64,000 nt of DNA from Ruminococcoides intestinihominis (lineage in GTDB: Bacteria > Bacillota > Clostridia > Oscillospirales > Acutalibacteraceae). Shown in pieces: positions 40,322 to 47,896 of this stretch. Both the position numbers and the translations under genes were made by a program. The notes beneath the pieces are model-generated. The model was not told the DNA's origin, did not search any database, and worked only from the letters and a program-made list of their open reading frames with translations. Each line of letters begins with the position of its first letter. Position 1 is the first letter of the stretch. The DNA is taken from NCBI RefSeq assembly GCF_040096285.1, contig NZ_JBBMEY010000008.1, positions 1 through 64,000 on the forward strand, read 5' to 3'.

Positions 40322-40456
40322 TTATAATGTTAAAATATAGTAATCATAACATTTGAAGTATGCACCCCCATATTGTGTAATAATGATTTTGGCAAGTTTT
40401 GGGTTAGTTTGTTTTATTCTGATAGGGTACTGAAGTCTTTTTTCATATACAAACAT
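40322..40456 (-). pseudogene. cotJC: Spore coat protein CotJC, 5' part split off by prophage
   Basis: The start (ATG at 40454-40456) has a strong RBS GGGAGGTG inside cotJB. The protein begins MFVYEKRLQYPIRIKQTNPK and continues to ITQYGG, exactly the conserved CotJC N-terminus, then leaves homology at the attR core and runs 13 phage-encoded residues to a stop at 40322. With the prophage in place only this 44-residue chimera can be made. The remaining codons are at 743-1280. Confidence 0.92.
40365..40373. repeat. attR core
   Basis: CCCCCATAT, identical to attL at 1272-1280. The phage side is to the left. Reconstructed attP shows TTTGAA (40352-40357) and TTCAAA (1295-1300) as inverted arms centred near the end of the core. 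Confidence 0.85.
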
Positions 40457-40702
40457 TTACTGCACCTCCCAAGGCCAAGGTCCTTTTATCCATTGAACGG
40501 GACTATCGGCATCTTTACTCAGTAGTGGACCGTATTCATCTTCATATTTTTCTTTCAGTTTTACATATTTATCATTTAAGTCATCAAATTTAGCCATAGC
40601 ATCTGTTGAGTCAGGGTGAGTGTCTAGAAAAAGTCTGATTTCAAACATTGCAAATGCTACGGAACTTAGTTTCTTAAGCAGAATATCTCTTTCAGTCATC
40701 AT
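40457..40702 (-). CDS. cotJB: Spore coat protein CotJB
   Basis: 81 residues from the ATG at 40700-40702; AGGTGG lies five bases before it inside the end of cotJA. Conserved CotJB features: LLKKLSSVAFAMFEIRLFLD, then THPDSTDAMAKFDDL, and the C-terminus GPWPWEVQ. An inner-coat assembly protein. The stop abuts the cotJC start with no spacing. Confidence 0.92.
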   Translation of the reverse strand: MMTERDILLKKLSSVAFAMFEIRLFLDTHPDSTDAMAKFDDLNDKYVKLKEKYEDEYGPLLSKDADSPVQWIKGPWPWEVQ

Positions 40703-40892
40703 TTTTGCCACCTGTACATTTAGAACCGAAAAATGGTTTGTGTAGAGTAGGGAACATTGTCCCTGCCTCAAAACCATGTGCTACTGAATAAAATTTTGGA
40801 TTGTTGCTTTGATATGGCACATAAGCCATAGCTTCTGTATAATCAGATGGTATTGGTGATATACCATAACTCTTAAAAATTTCTTCTACCAA
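40692..40892 (-). CDS. cotJA: Spore coat associated protein CotJA
   Basis: 66 residues starting at a TTG eight bases after AAGGAG. AMAYVPYQSNNPKFYSVAHG, then GFEAGTMFPTLHKPFFG is the CotJA signature. First gene of cotJABC; overlaps cotJB. Upstream on the minus strand CATATTAT resembles the -10 of a mother-cell sigma-E promoter, but the -35 is not convincing. Confidence 0.9.
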   Translation of the reverse strand: MVEEIFKSYGISPIPSDYTEAMAYVPYQSNNPKFYSVAHGFEAGTMFPTLHKPFFGSKCTGGKNDD

Positions 40893-41107
40893 TGTAATTC
40901 TCCTTTTTCTAAATTAAGTTCTTTAAAACTCATTTATATAATATGATTAATATATTGGTATTGTGAATTAGAGAATTGATAAATTTAAAAAAATATATAT
41001 TATTTTGTAGAAAAGTATTTATTTTTTGTAGAATATACTGTATAATGCTTATGTAAGTTGTAAACATTTATGTAATATATTATTTTAAAATTAAAAGGAG
41101 CTTAATT

Positions 41108-42484
41108 ATGGGTCTTATAAAAGCTATTGCCGGTTCAGCAAATGGTGTTATGGCTGACCAGTGGAAAGAGTTTTTCTACTGCGAGTCAATGCCAAAAGAT
41201 GTACTGGTAACAAAAGGTGTTCACCGTACTGGTAAGCGTTCATCAAATACAAAGGGTACAGACAATGTTATTACTAACGGTTCAGTATTAGCAGTTGCTG
41301 ACGGTCAGTGTATGCTAATTGTTGAACAGGGTAAGGTAGTAGATATTTGTGCAGAACCGGGAGAATATATCTTTGATAGTATGACAGCTCCAAGTGTCTT
41401 TACAGGTGGCTTAGGTGCAGGTATCTTAGATACTTTTAGAGATATCGGTAAGCGTTTTACTTTTGGTGGCGATAAGCCTTCTGACCAAAGAATTTACTAT
41501 ATCAACACTAAGGAAATCCTTGAAAATAAGTTTGGTACACCAAACCCAATTCCATTTAGAGTAGTTGATAAAAATATTGGTCTTGATGTTGATGTATCAG
41601 TTAGATGTAGTGGTGTTTACTCATACAAGATTGTAAACCCAATTCTATTCTATACAAATGTTTGTGGTAATGTTCAGGGTGACTATACTCGTGGTGAGAT
41701 TGACTCTCAGCTAAAAACTGAGTTTATCTCAGCTTTACAACCGGCATTTGCAAAGATTTCCGATATGCAGGTTCGTCCATCAGCACTACCGGCTCATGCT
41801 GAAGAACTTTCTGAGGCTATGAATACTGCTCTAACTGCAAAGTGGGCACAGTTAAGAGGTATTCAGGTAATTTCAATTGCTATGAATCCTATTACACTTC
41901 CACCTGAAGATGCCGAAATGATTAAACAGGCTCAGCGTACTGCAGTTATGCGTGACCCATCAATGGCAGCAGCAACATTAGTTGGTGCTCAAGCAGATGC
42001 TATGAAAGCAGCAGCAGAAAATGAAGCCGGTGCATTTACAGGCTTTTTGGGAATGGGTATGGCTCAACAGGCAGGTAACGCCGGTAATGTAAACGGTCTA
42101 TTCCAAATGGGTCAGCAACAACAGGCTCAGCAGTATGCTCAACAACAAGCACAAATGCAACAGCCTCAGCAACCACAACCAACTCAGACACCACAACAAA
42201 GTGCCGGTGAAGACAGTTGGGTATGTTCTTGTGGTACTACAAATACAAGCAAATTCTGTACAAATTGTGGTAATAAGAAGCCTGAGAATGACGGTTCATG
42301 GATTTGCTCTTGTGGTGCAAAGAACTTTGGTAAGTTCTGTACTGAATGTGGTTCTAAGAAACCTGAAGAAAAGAAAACTTTCCGTTGTGATAAGTGTGGT
42401 TGGACACCTGAAGACCCAGCATCACATCCAAAGTTCTGCCCTGAATGTGGGGATATTTTTGATGACAACGATATTGTAAAATAA
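41108..42484 (+). CDS. ydjI: SPFH-domain protein with C-terminal zinc ribbons (YdjI-like)
   Basis: 458 residues. SPFH/band-7 domain of the virion-core/YdjI type over about 1-310 (VLVTKGVHRTGKRSSNTKGT, LDVDVSVRCSGVYSYKI), a Gln-rich linker (about 325-365), then three zinc ribbons (VCSCG...CTNCG, ICSCG...CTECG, CDKCG...CPECG) from about 371. Probably scaffolds a membrane-stress complex. RBS AAAGGAG. With the next two genes it forms the order YdjI-YdjG-YdjH known from the Bacillus pspA operon, but no PspA is present here. Confidence 0.85.
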   Translation: MGLIKAIAGSANGVMADQWKEFFYCESMPKDVLVTKGVHRTGKRSSNTKGTDNVITNGSVLAVADGQCMLIVEQGKVVDICAEPGEYIFDSMTAPSVFTGGLGAGILDTFRDIGKRFTFGGDKPSDQRIYYINTKEILENKFGTPNPIPFRVVDKNIGLDVDVSVRCSGVYSYKIVNPILFYTNVCGNVQGDYTRGEIDSQLKTEFISALQPAFAKISDMQVRPSALPAHAEELSEAMNTALTAKWAQLRGIQVISIAMNPITLPPEDAEMIKQAQRTAVMRDPSMAAATLVGAQADAMKAAAENEAGAFTGFLGMGMAQQAGNAGNVNGLFQMGQQQQAQQYAQQQAQMQQPQQPQPTQTPQQSAGEDSWVCSCGTTNTSKFCTNCGNKKPENDGSWICSCGAKNFGKFCTECGSKKPEEKKTFRCDKCGWTPEDPASHPKFCPECGDIFDDNDIVK

Positions 42485-42515
42485 TTTAATTAGGTAATGT
42501 AGGAGAATAGAATAT

Positions 42516-43598
42516 ATGGCAGATATGCTTGAGTATAAATGTCCCTGTTGTGGTGGTGCAATTAACTTTGACAGTAAATTGCAGAAAATGAAATGTCCTT
42601 ATTGTGACACAGAGTTTGATATGGAAACTCTAAAGTCATATGATGAGGACCTTAAGAAAAATACACAGGACAATATGAATTGGGATAATTCCAATGAACA
42701 AACATTTACTGATGAAGAAACAGAAGGTATGTCAGTTTATGTATGTAATTCTTGTGGTGGTGAAATTGTTGCCGATGAAAATACCGGTGCAACAAGTTGT
42801 CCCTATTGTGGCAACCCTGTTGTGTTAAAGGGTAGATTCTCAGGTGACCTAAAGCCTGATTATGTTATCCCGTTTAGACTAACTAAGGAAGATGCTATCA
42901 AGGCACTTTCTAAACATGTTAACAAGAAACTAGTTCCAAAAATCTTCAAAGACAAAAATCATATTGACCAAATTCGTGGTATGTATGTGCCATTTTGGTT
43001 GTTTGATGCTGATACGGAGGCTCATATTCAGTACAAAGGTACAAAGGTAAGACATTGGAGCGATAGTGACTATGATTACACAGAAACCAAATATTACCTA
43101 GTTGGCAGAGGTGGTAATGTTGGCTTTACTAATGTACCGGTTGACGGTTCAAGCCAAATGCCTGATGACCTTATGGAAAGTATCGAACCTTTTAACTTTG
43201 ATGAAGCAGTAGATTTCCAAACTGCTTATTTAGCCGGTTATCTTGCTGATAAGTATGATGTTACAAAGGAAAACAGTATTAACAGAGCTAATCAGAGAAT
43301 TAAAAATACTACCGAACAGTTGTTTAGAGAAACTGCAAGTGAGTATTCTTCTTTAATGACACAGAGTTCAAGTGTGCAGTTCCAAAACGGTACTTCAAAA
43401 TATGCACTATATCCTGTTTGGATACTTAATACCTCTTGGAATGGTCAAAATTTCCTATTTGCAATGAATGGTCAAACCGGTAAAATGGTTGGTGACCTAC
43501 CTATTGATTGGGGTGCATTTTGGAGATATTTTGCCATTATTGCAGGTTCTATAGCAGCAGTTATTATTATAATTGGCTTGTTATATAATTTACTGTAA
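42516..43598 (+). CDS. ydjG: TFIIB-type zinc-ribbon membrane protein (YdjG-like)
   Basis: 360 residues. Two N-terminal zinc ribbons (CPCCGG...CPYCD; CNSCGG...CPYCGN), a central soluble region (YVIPFRLTKEDAIKALSKHV, MYVPFWLFDA) and one C-terminal TM segment near 335-357. Matches YdjG-type proteins, partners of SPFH and TPM proteins in the Psp-like response. Confidence 0.82.
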   Translation: MADMLEYKCPCCGGAINFDSKLQKMKCPYCDTEFDMETLKSYDEDLKKNTQDNMNWDNSNEQTFTDEETEGMSVYVCNSCGGEIVADENTGATSCPYCGNPVVLKGRFSGDLKPDYVIPFRLTKEDAIKALSKHVNKKLVPKIFKDKNHIDQIRGMYVPFWLFDADTEAHIQYKGTKVRHWSDSDYDYTETKYYLVGRGGNVGFTNVPVDGSSQMPDDLMESIEPFNFDEAVDFQTAYLAGYLADKYDVTKENSINRANQRIKNTTEQLFRETASEYSSLMTQSSSVQFQNGTSKYALYPVWILNTSWNGQNFLFAMNGQTGKMVGDLPIDWGAFWRYFAIIAGSIAAVIIIIGLLYNLL

Positions 43599-43610
43599 GG
43601 AGGTACTAAA

Positions 43611-44429
43611 ATGAAAAAAAGAGTTGTTTCAATTATTTTTGCAATTTTTCTGGTATCATTGTCTGTACTTCCTGTATTTGCAGAAAGTGAAGGTGCCAGT
43701 ACATATGGTAGGCTTGTAGATAATGCAAAGCTACTATCAGAAGATGAATATAGTCAATTAAAGGAACATATTGATACTGTATCAGAAAAAAATACATTTG
43801 ATGTTGTTATTGTTACCGAAAAGTCTATTGGTGACAAAACACCTACAGAATATGCTGATGATTTCTTTGACTATAAAGGTTATGGTGAGGGAGATAATCA
43901 CGATGGTATTCTTTTCTTGCTAGATATGGAAAATAGAAAATGGGCTATCAGTACAACAGGTGCCGGTATTCCATATTTCACAGACTATGGTCAAGAAAAA
44001 ATTATGGATGATGTTAAGCCATATTTAAGTGATGGTGAATACTATGATGCATTTGATACATTTGTCACAATGTGTGATGACTATATTAATAAGGCTATAA
44101 CTGATGAACCATATGATGTAAACAATCAGCCTAAGACTATAATTCCAATATACTATATTATATTCGGTGGTGTAGGTGTAGGTGCTTTAGTTGGTTTCAT
44201 TGTTGTACTTATTATGAAGTCAAAGCTAAAGTCTGTTCGTATGCAACCATTAGCAAATAGTTATGTAAAGAGTGGTTCATTTAATGTTACAGAACGCAGT
44301 GACCTTTACTTGTACCGTAATATAAGTAAAACTGCTAAACCAAAGGATAATGATAGTAGCAGTGGTGGCTCTAGTACACATACTAGTTCATCAGGTACTT
44401 CTCATGGTGGTTCAAGTGGTAGCTTCTAA
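43611..44429 (+). CDS. ydjH: TPM-domain membrane protein (YdjH-like)
   Basis: 272 residues. Signal peptide MKKRVVSIIFAIFLVSLSVL ending in VFA, extracytoplasmic TPM domain (about 30-165; LLSEDEYSQLKEHIDTVSEK, WAISTTGAGIPYFTDYGQEK), a TM segment near 183-203 and a Ser/Gly-rich cytoplasmic tail. RBS AAGGAGG. Last gene of the ydjI-ydjG-ydjH unit. Confidence 0.85.
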   Translation: MKKRVVSIIFAIFLVSLSVLPVFAESEGASTYGRLVDNAKLLSEDEYSQLKEHIDTVSEKNTFDVVIVTEKSIGDKTPTEYADDFFDYKGYGEGDNHDGILFLLDMENRKWAISTTGAGIPYFTDYGQEKIMDDVKPYLSDGEYYDAFDTFVTMCDDYINKAITDEPYDVNNQPKTIIPIYYIIFGGVGVGALVGFIVVLIMKSKLKSVRMQPLANSYVKSGSFNVTERSDLYLYRNISKTAKPKDNDSSSGGSSTHTSSSGTSHGGSSGSF

Positions 44430-44445
44430 TTAAATAATTATTATA

Positions 44446-44475
44446 GAAAGGCAGTTTATACTGTCTTTCTTTTTT
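44446..44475 (+). terminator. Terminator of the ydjIGH unit
   Basis: GAAAGGCAGT (44446-44455) pairs with ACTGTCTTTC (44460-44469), one wobble, followed by TTTTTT. Confidence 0.85.
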
Positions 44476-44496
44476 ACAAATTTATGGCATAAAAAT

Positions 44497-44536
44497 ACCG
44501 ACCTAACTAGACTGATTCTAACTTAGGTCGGTTATT
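44497..44536. terminator. Bidirectional terminator (nrdG side)
   Basis: ACCGACCTAA (44497-44506) pairs with TTAGGTCGGT (44523-44532). On the minus strand it is followed by ATTTTTATG, serving nrdDG; on the plus strand by TATTTTAATT. Confidence 0.75.
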
Positions 44537-44587
44537 TTAATTAAATTTGTTTTACATAGGGAGTGACTCTTAATCACTTATTAAAAA

Positions 44588-45103
44588 TTATACATTTTCT
44601 GCATCAATAGCTTTGTCCTCAGCTAAACTTTTTTTAACATCAAGCAGTCGTTGATTTTTGCTACCTCTAAAGTGTAGCATTAAACTTCTTTCAGCAAGAA
44701 TAAAGGGACCATCAACAAGATAGTCAACTTCCTCCAAAAGTTCTTTCCATTCAGGATGAGTGTCAAAGGAAGAAACCAGCTTTTCGAATGTATAACCTGT
44801 GTAACAGAAAACATTATATCCGTTTTCGTGACACATTTTAGCTAGTTTTGCAAGTGGCTTAGCTTGTGCAAATGGTTCACCACCGGAAAAGGTGAGTCCT
44901 TGAAGTAGTGGGTCTTTCTTAGCAGTATTGATTAACTTCTCGATTTCACAATCAAAACCACCCTCAAAGTCCCAAGTTTCAGGATTATGGCAACCCTCAC
45001 AGTGGTGAGGGCAACCTTGTGTGAAAACTGTCATTCTAATTCCGGGACCATCAACGATAGATTCCTTAATTACACCGGCAAGTCTGACTATATTGTCAGC
45101 CAT
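44588..45103 (-). CDS. nrdG: Anaerobic ribonucleotide reductase activase NrdG
   Basis: 171 residues, radical SAM. The cluster-binding motif is GCPHHCEGCHNP with Cys31, Cys35 and Cys38, followed by TFSGGEPFAQA. It generates the glycyl radical on NrdD. The start overlaps the nrdD stop by one base (TAATG) with GAGGAGG upstream, so the two are translationally coupled. Confidence 0.96.
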   Translation of the reverse strand: MADNIVRLAGVIKESIVDGPGIRMTVFTQGCPHHCEGCHNPETWDFEGGFDCEIEKLINTAKKDPLLQGLTFSGGEPFAQAKPLAKLAKMCHENGYNVFCYTGYTFEKLVSSFDTHPEWKELLEEVDYLVDGPFILAERSLMLHFRGSKNQRLLDVKKSLAEDKAIDAENV

Positions 45104-47469
45104 TAAATAGCCTCCTCACAGTCAAGACAACCACAATCAGTTGTTAGTGTGTGCTTTACTCTGTCTTCAACTTCAGCTCTCTTAGCATTGTTGAAACGGT
45201 CAACAGTACCTACAAGATAACCGGTAATTCTTCTGATTCTTTCAAAGCCCTTACCTGATTCTCCTTCTTTTCTGCCACACTTAGGACAAACATCACCGAT
45301 AATACCTGTGTGACCACATACAGGGTCTCTGTCAACAGGGTGGTTAATAGAACCGTAGCCAATGCCTTGTTCCTTCATATATCTGATAACTGATTCAAAG
45401 GCATCTAGGTTTTCTGTTGGGTCACCGTCAAGTTCAATATAACTGATGTGACCACCGTTAGTTAGGTTGTGATAAGGAGCTTCAATTCTAATCTTATCAA
45501 ATGCTGAAATATTGTAGTAAACAGGTACATGGAAAGAGTTAGTGTAGTAATCTCTGTCTGTAACACCCGGGATAATACCGAACTTTTCTTTATCAATACG
45601 AACAAATCTACCTGATAGACCTTCTGCAGGAGTAGCAATAACTGAGAAGTTTAGGTGATACTTTTCAGTAGCTTCGTTCATCTTCTTACGAATGTAACCA
45701 ACAATTTCAAGACCAAGTCTTTGGCTTTCTTCACTTTCACCGTGGTGCTTACCTGTAAGAGCCTTTAGACATTCAGCAAGACCAATGAAACCACAAGTTA
45801 GTGTACCATGCTTTAGAACTTCTCTAACTTCATCATTAGGGTTTAGCTTGTCTGAGTCTAGCCAAATACCTTGTCCCATTAGGAATGGGTAGTTAAGAAC
45901 CTTTTTCTGACACTGAATTTCAAATCTTTCCAGTAGCTGGTCAGTAACAAGGTCAACCATTCTGTCTAGCTGTTCAAAGAAGAAGTCAATGTTCTTGTTA
46001 GCAAGAATTGCAAGTCTAGGTAGGTTGATAGAAGTAAATGATAGGTTACCTCTGCCGTATGTAATTTCTCTTGTTGGGTCGTAAACATTGCTCATAACTC
46101 TTGTACGGCAACCCATATATGCAATTTCTGTTTCAGGATGACCAGGCTTATAGTAAGGTAGGTTAAATGGAGCATCAATAAAGCTAAAGTTAGGGAATAG
46201 ACGCTTAGCAGAAACCTTCATAGCTAACTTGAATAAATCATAGTTAGGGTCACCCGGATTATAGTTAACACCTTCCTTAACCTTGAAAATGTGGATAGGG
46301 AAGATAGGAGTTTCGTTGTTACCAAGACCTGCATCTTCAGCAAGAAGGATGTTCTTAATAACAAGTCTGCCTTCAGGAGTTGTGTCAGTACCATAGTTTA
46401 GTGATGAGAATGGAATCTGAGCACCTGCTCTTGAATGCATTGTGTTTAGGTTGTGGATAAGTGCTTCCATTGCCTGATATGTTGAACGGTCAATTTCCTT
46501 TTCAGCATGCTTCTTAGCAAATCTCTGAATTTTACCACCAATTTGTTCACCATACATTTCTACAAGAATTGGAAGTTCAGCCTTAGCATATTCTTCACCT
46601 GCCTGTAGAGAAGGTTGGTCACCACTGATTTCTTTTGCCTTTTCAATAATTTCACTTGCAGTAGCAACTGTTTCGTCAATGTCATCAACTTCTGCCAAAA
46701 GTTCAATAGCTCTTGCTAGGTTCTGACGATATAGCTTAACATAAGTTTTCTTAACACCCGGAGCCATACCGTAATCAAAGTTAGGTACTGACTGACCACC
46801 GTGCTGGTCGTTTTGGTTGCTCTGAATAGCAATACAAGCAAGTGCTGAGTAAGAAGCAATATCATTAGGTTCTCTTAGATAACCGTGACCTGTAGAGAAA
46901 CCACCCTTAAATAGCTTTACAAGGTCAATCTGACAACAAGTAGTTGTTAGTGTTAAGAAGTCAAGGTCATGAATATGAATGTCACCATCTTCGTGAGCCT
47001 TAGCATGTTTAGGGTTAAGAATGTACATTTTGTAGAACTGCTTAGCACCTTCACTACCATACTTAAGCATAGTGCCCATTGCAGTATCACCGTCAATGTT
47101 AGCATTTTCTCTCTTAACATCATTATCTTTAGCTGATTTAAAAGTTAGGTCCTCATAAATCTTCATTAGCTTTGTGTTCATTTCTCTATGTCTTGTTCTT
47201 TCAGCTCTGTAAAGAATGAACTCCTTAGCTGTTCTTGCATGACCGTTTTCAATCATCATCTTTTCAACAGTATCCTGTACATGTTCAACTGTTGGTGCAG
47301 GAATTTTCTCAACATTTTCAATATAGTCGCATACCTTGTTGGCTAAATCCTCAGCTTCTTCATAGTTTGAGCCACCAATTGCCTGTGCTGCCTTAAAAAT
47401 CGCATTAGTTATTTTTTCAATTTCAAATGGTTCTTTTCTACCATCTCTCTTGGTGATTTCAGTAATCAT
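45103..47469 (-). CDS. nrdD: Anaerobic ribonucleoside-triphosphate reductase NrdD
   Basis: 788 residues. N-terminal ATP cone (about 3-95, RDGRKEPFEIEKITNAIFKA), catalytic barrel with active-site region TTCCQIDLVKLF, a zinc-binding CGHTGIIGDVCPKCG (Cys718, 728, 731) and the glycyl radical motif RITGYLVG (Gly750 the likely radical site). Makes dNTPs under anoxia. Upstream NrdR-like boxes overlap the predicted promoter, so dATP/ATP-sensing NrdR repression is likely. An extra CGCLDC at the C-terminus may be the reducing thiol pair. Confidence 0.97.
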   Translation of the reverse strand: MITEITKRDGRKEPFEIEKITNAIFKAAQAIGGSNYEEAEDLANKVCDYIENVEKIPAPTVEHVQDTVEKMMIENGHARTAKEFILYRAERTRHREMNTKLMKIYEDLTFKSAKDNDVKRENANIDGDTAMGTMLKYGSEGAKQFYKMYILNPKHAKAHEDGDIHIHDLDFLTLTTTCCQIDLVKLFKGGFSTGHGYLREPNDIASYSALACIAIQSNQNDQHGGQSVPNFDYGMAPGVKKTYVKLYRQNLARAIELLAEVDDIDETVATASEIIEKAKEISGDQPSLQAGEEYAKAELPILVEMYGEQIGGKIQRFAKKHAEKEIDRSTYQAMEALIHNLNTMHSRAGAQIPFSSLNYGTDTTPEGRLVIKNILLAEDAGLGNNETPIFPIHIFKVKEGVNYNPGDPNYDLFKLAMKVSAKRLFPNFSFIDAPFNLPYYKPGHPETEIAYMGCRTRVMSNVYDPTREITYGRGNLSFTSINLPRLAILANKNIDFFFEQLDRMVDLVTDQLLERFEIQCQKKVLNYPFLMGQGIWLDSDKLNPNDEVREVLKHGTLTCGFIGLAECLKALTGKHHGESEESQRLGLEIVGYIRKKMNEATEKYHLNFSVIATPAEGLSGRFVRIDKEKFGIIPGVTDRDYYTNSFHVPVYYNISAFDKIRIEAPYHNLTNGGHISYIELDGDPTENLDAFESVIRYMKEQGIGYGSINHPVDRDPVCGHTGIIGDVCPKCGRKEGESGKGFERIRRITGYLVGTVDRFNNAKRAEVEDRVKHTLTTDCGCLDCEEAI

Positions 47470-47578
47470 TTCGTTCCTCCCATGTAAAATATCATATATT
47501 GTAAAACAAAATCATCAAATTACCTTATGTAAATTAAAAATAAATAAAATGTTTGTTTTTTTCGTGCTTTATTAGTAT

Positions 47579-47594
47579 ATGCCATATATTGTGT
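47579..47594. promoter_or_regulatory. NrdR-like box 1
   Basis: ATGCCATATATTGTGT; the minus strand reads ACACAATATATGGCAT, a close match to the NrdR palindrome around ATAT. It lies between the predicted nrdD promoter and start codon. Confidence 0.55.
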
Positions 47595-47699
47595 TAAGTC
47601 AACCGTTATTATTACCAATTTAACGAATAAATTTTATGTAATTTTATAAATCCTAGAATTTATGGGATTTACAATAGATTGTGTTACAAAATTGTAAAC

Positions 47700-47715
47700 A
47701 CACAATATATAGTAT
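47700..47715. promoter_or_regulatory. NrdR-like box 2
   Basis: ACACAATATATAGTAT matches the NrdR box consensus (acaCwAtATaTwGtgt) at nearly every position. It overlaps the -10 of the predicted minus-strand nrdD promoter. Confidence 0.7.
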
Positions 47716-47735
47716 AGGCGTTGTAAAATGTTCAA
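47706..47735 (-). promoter_or_regulatory. Predicted nrdD promoter
   Basis: Minus-strand TTGAAC (47735-47730), 18-base spacer, TATATA (47711-47706). The -10 lies within NrdR-like box 2. The leader would be about 230 bases; no riboswitch recognised in it. Confidence 0.5.
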
Positions 47736-47801
47736 TAGTTAAAGTATAATATTCTTATTAGGAAATAAACATCTTACCTTTGTGGCAATATATAACATAC
47801 A

Positions 47802-47817
47802 CCACAATATATAGTTT
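47802..47817. promoter_or_regulatory. NrdR-like box 3
   Basis: CCACAATATATAGTTT, with the same CAATATATAGT centre as box 2. A weaker partial copy, CAATATATAACAT, lies at 47786. Box 3 is 20 bases upstream of the polA -35. Confidence 0.6.
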
Positions 47818-47837
47818 CACAAAAACTTTAATCATTC

Positions 47838-47866
47838 TTGAAACATTTGTGTTTCTATATTATAAT
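47838..47866 (+). promoter_or_regulatory. polA promoter (sigma-A)
   Basis: TTGAAA (47838-47843), 17-base spacer, TATAAT (47861-47866), 30 bases before the polA ATG. Confidence 0.85.
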
Positions 47867-47896
47867 GTAAGTTAGAACTTTTGAAAGGAAGTATAT

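Larger units (their letters stand above)
1272..40373. mobile_element. Siphovirus-like prophage integrated in cotJC by a serine recombinase
   Basis: About 39.1 kb between two CCCCCATAT copies. The content is a complete temperate phage: serine recombinase, S24 repressor with divergent Cro-like gene, replication module, terminase, portal, capsid, tail, holin and amidase. All structural genes are on the plus strand and intact by eye, so the element could be functional. No conjugation genes are present, which argues against an ICE. The orientation puts the recombinase immediately inside attL and an unknown cargo gene next to attR. Confidence 0.95.

Noticed and set aside
1272..40373. Integrative conjugative element instead of prophage
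   Set aside because: No relaxase, T4SS or coupling protein; full head, tail and lysis modules are present.
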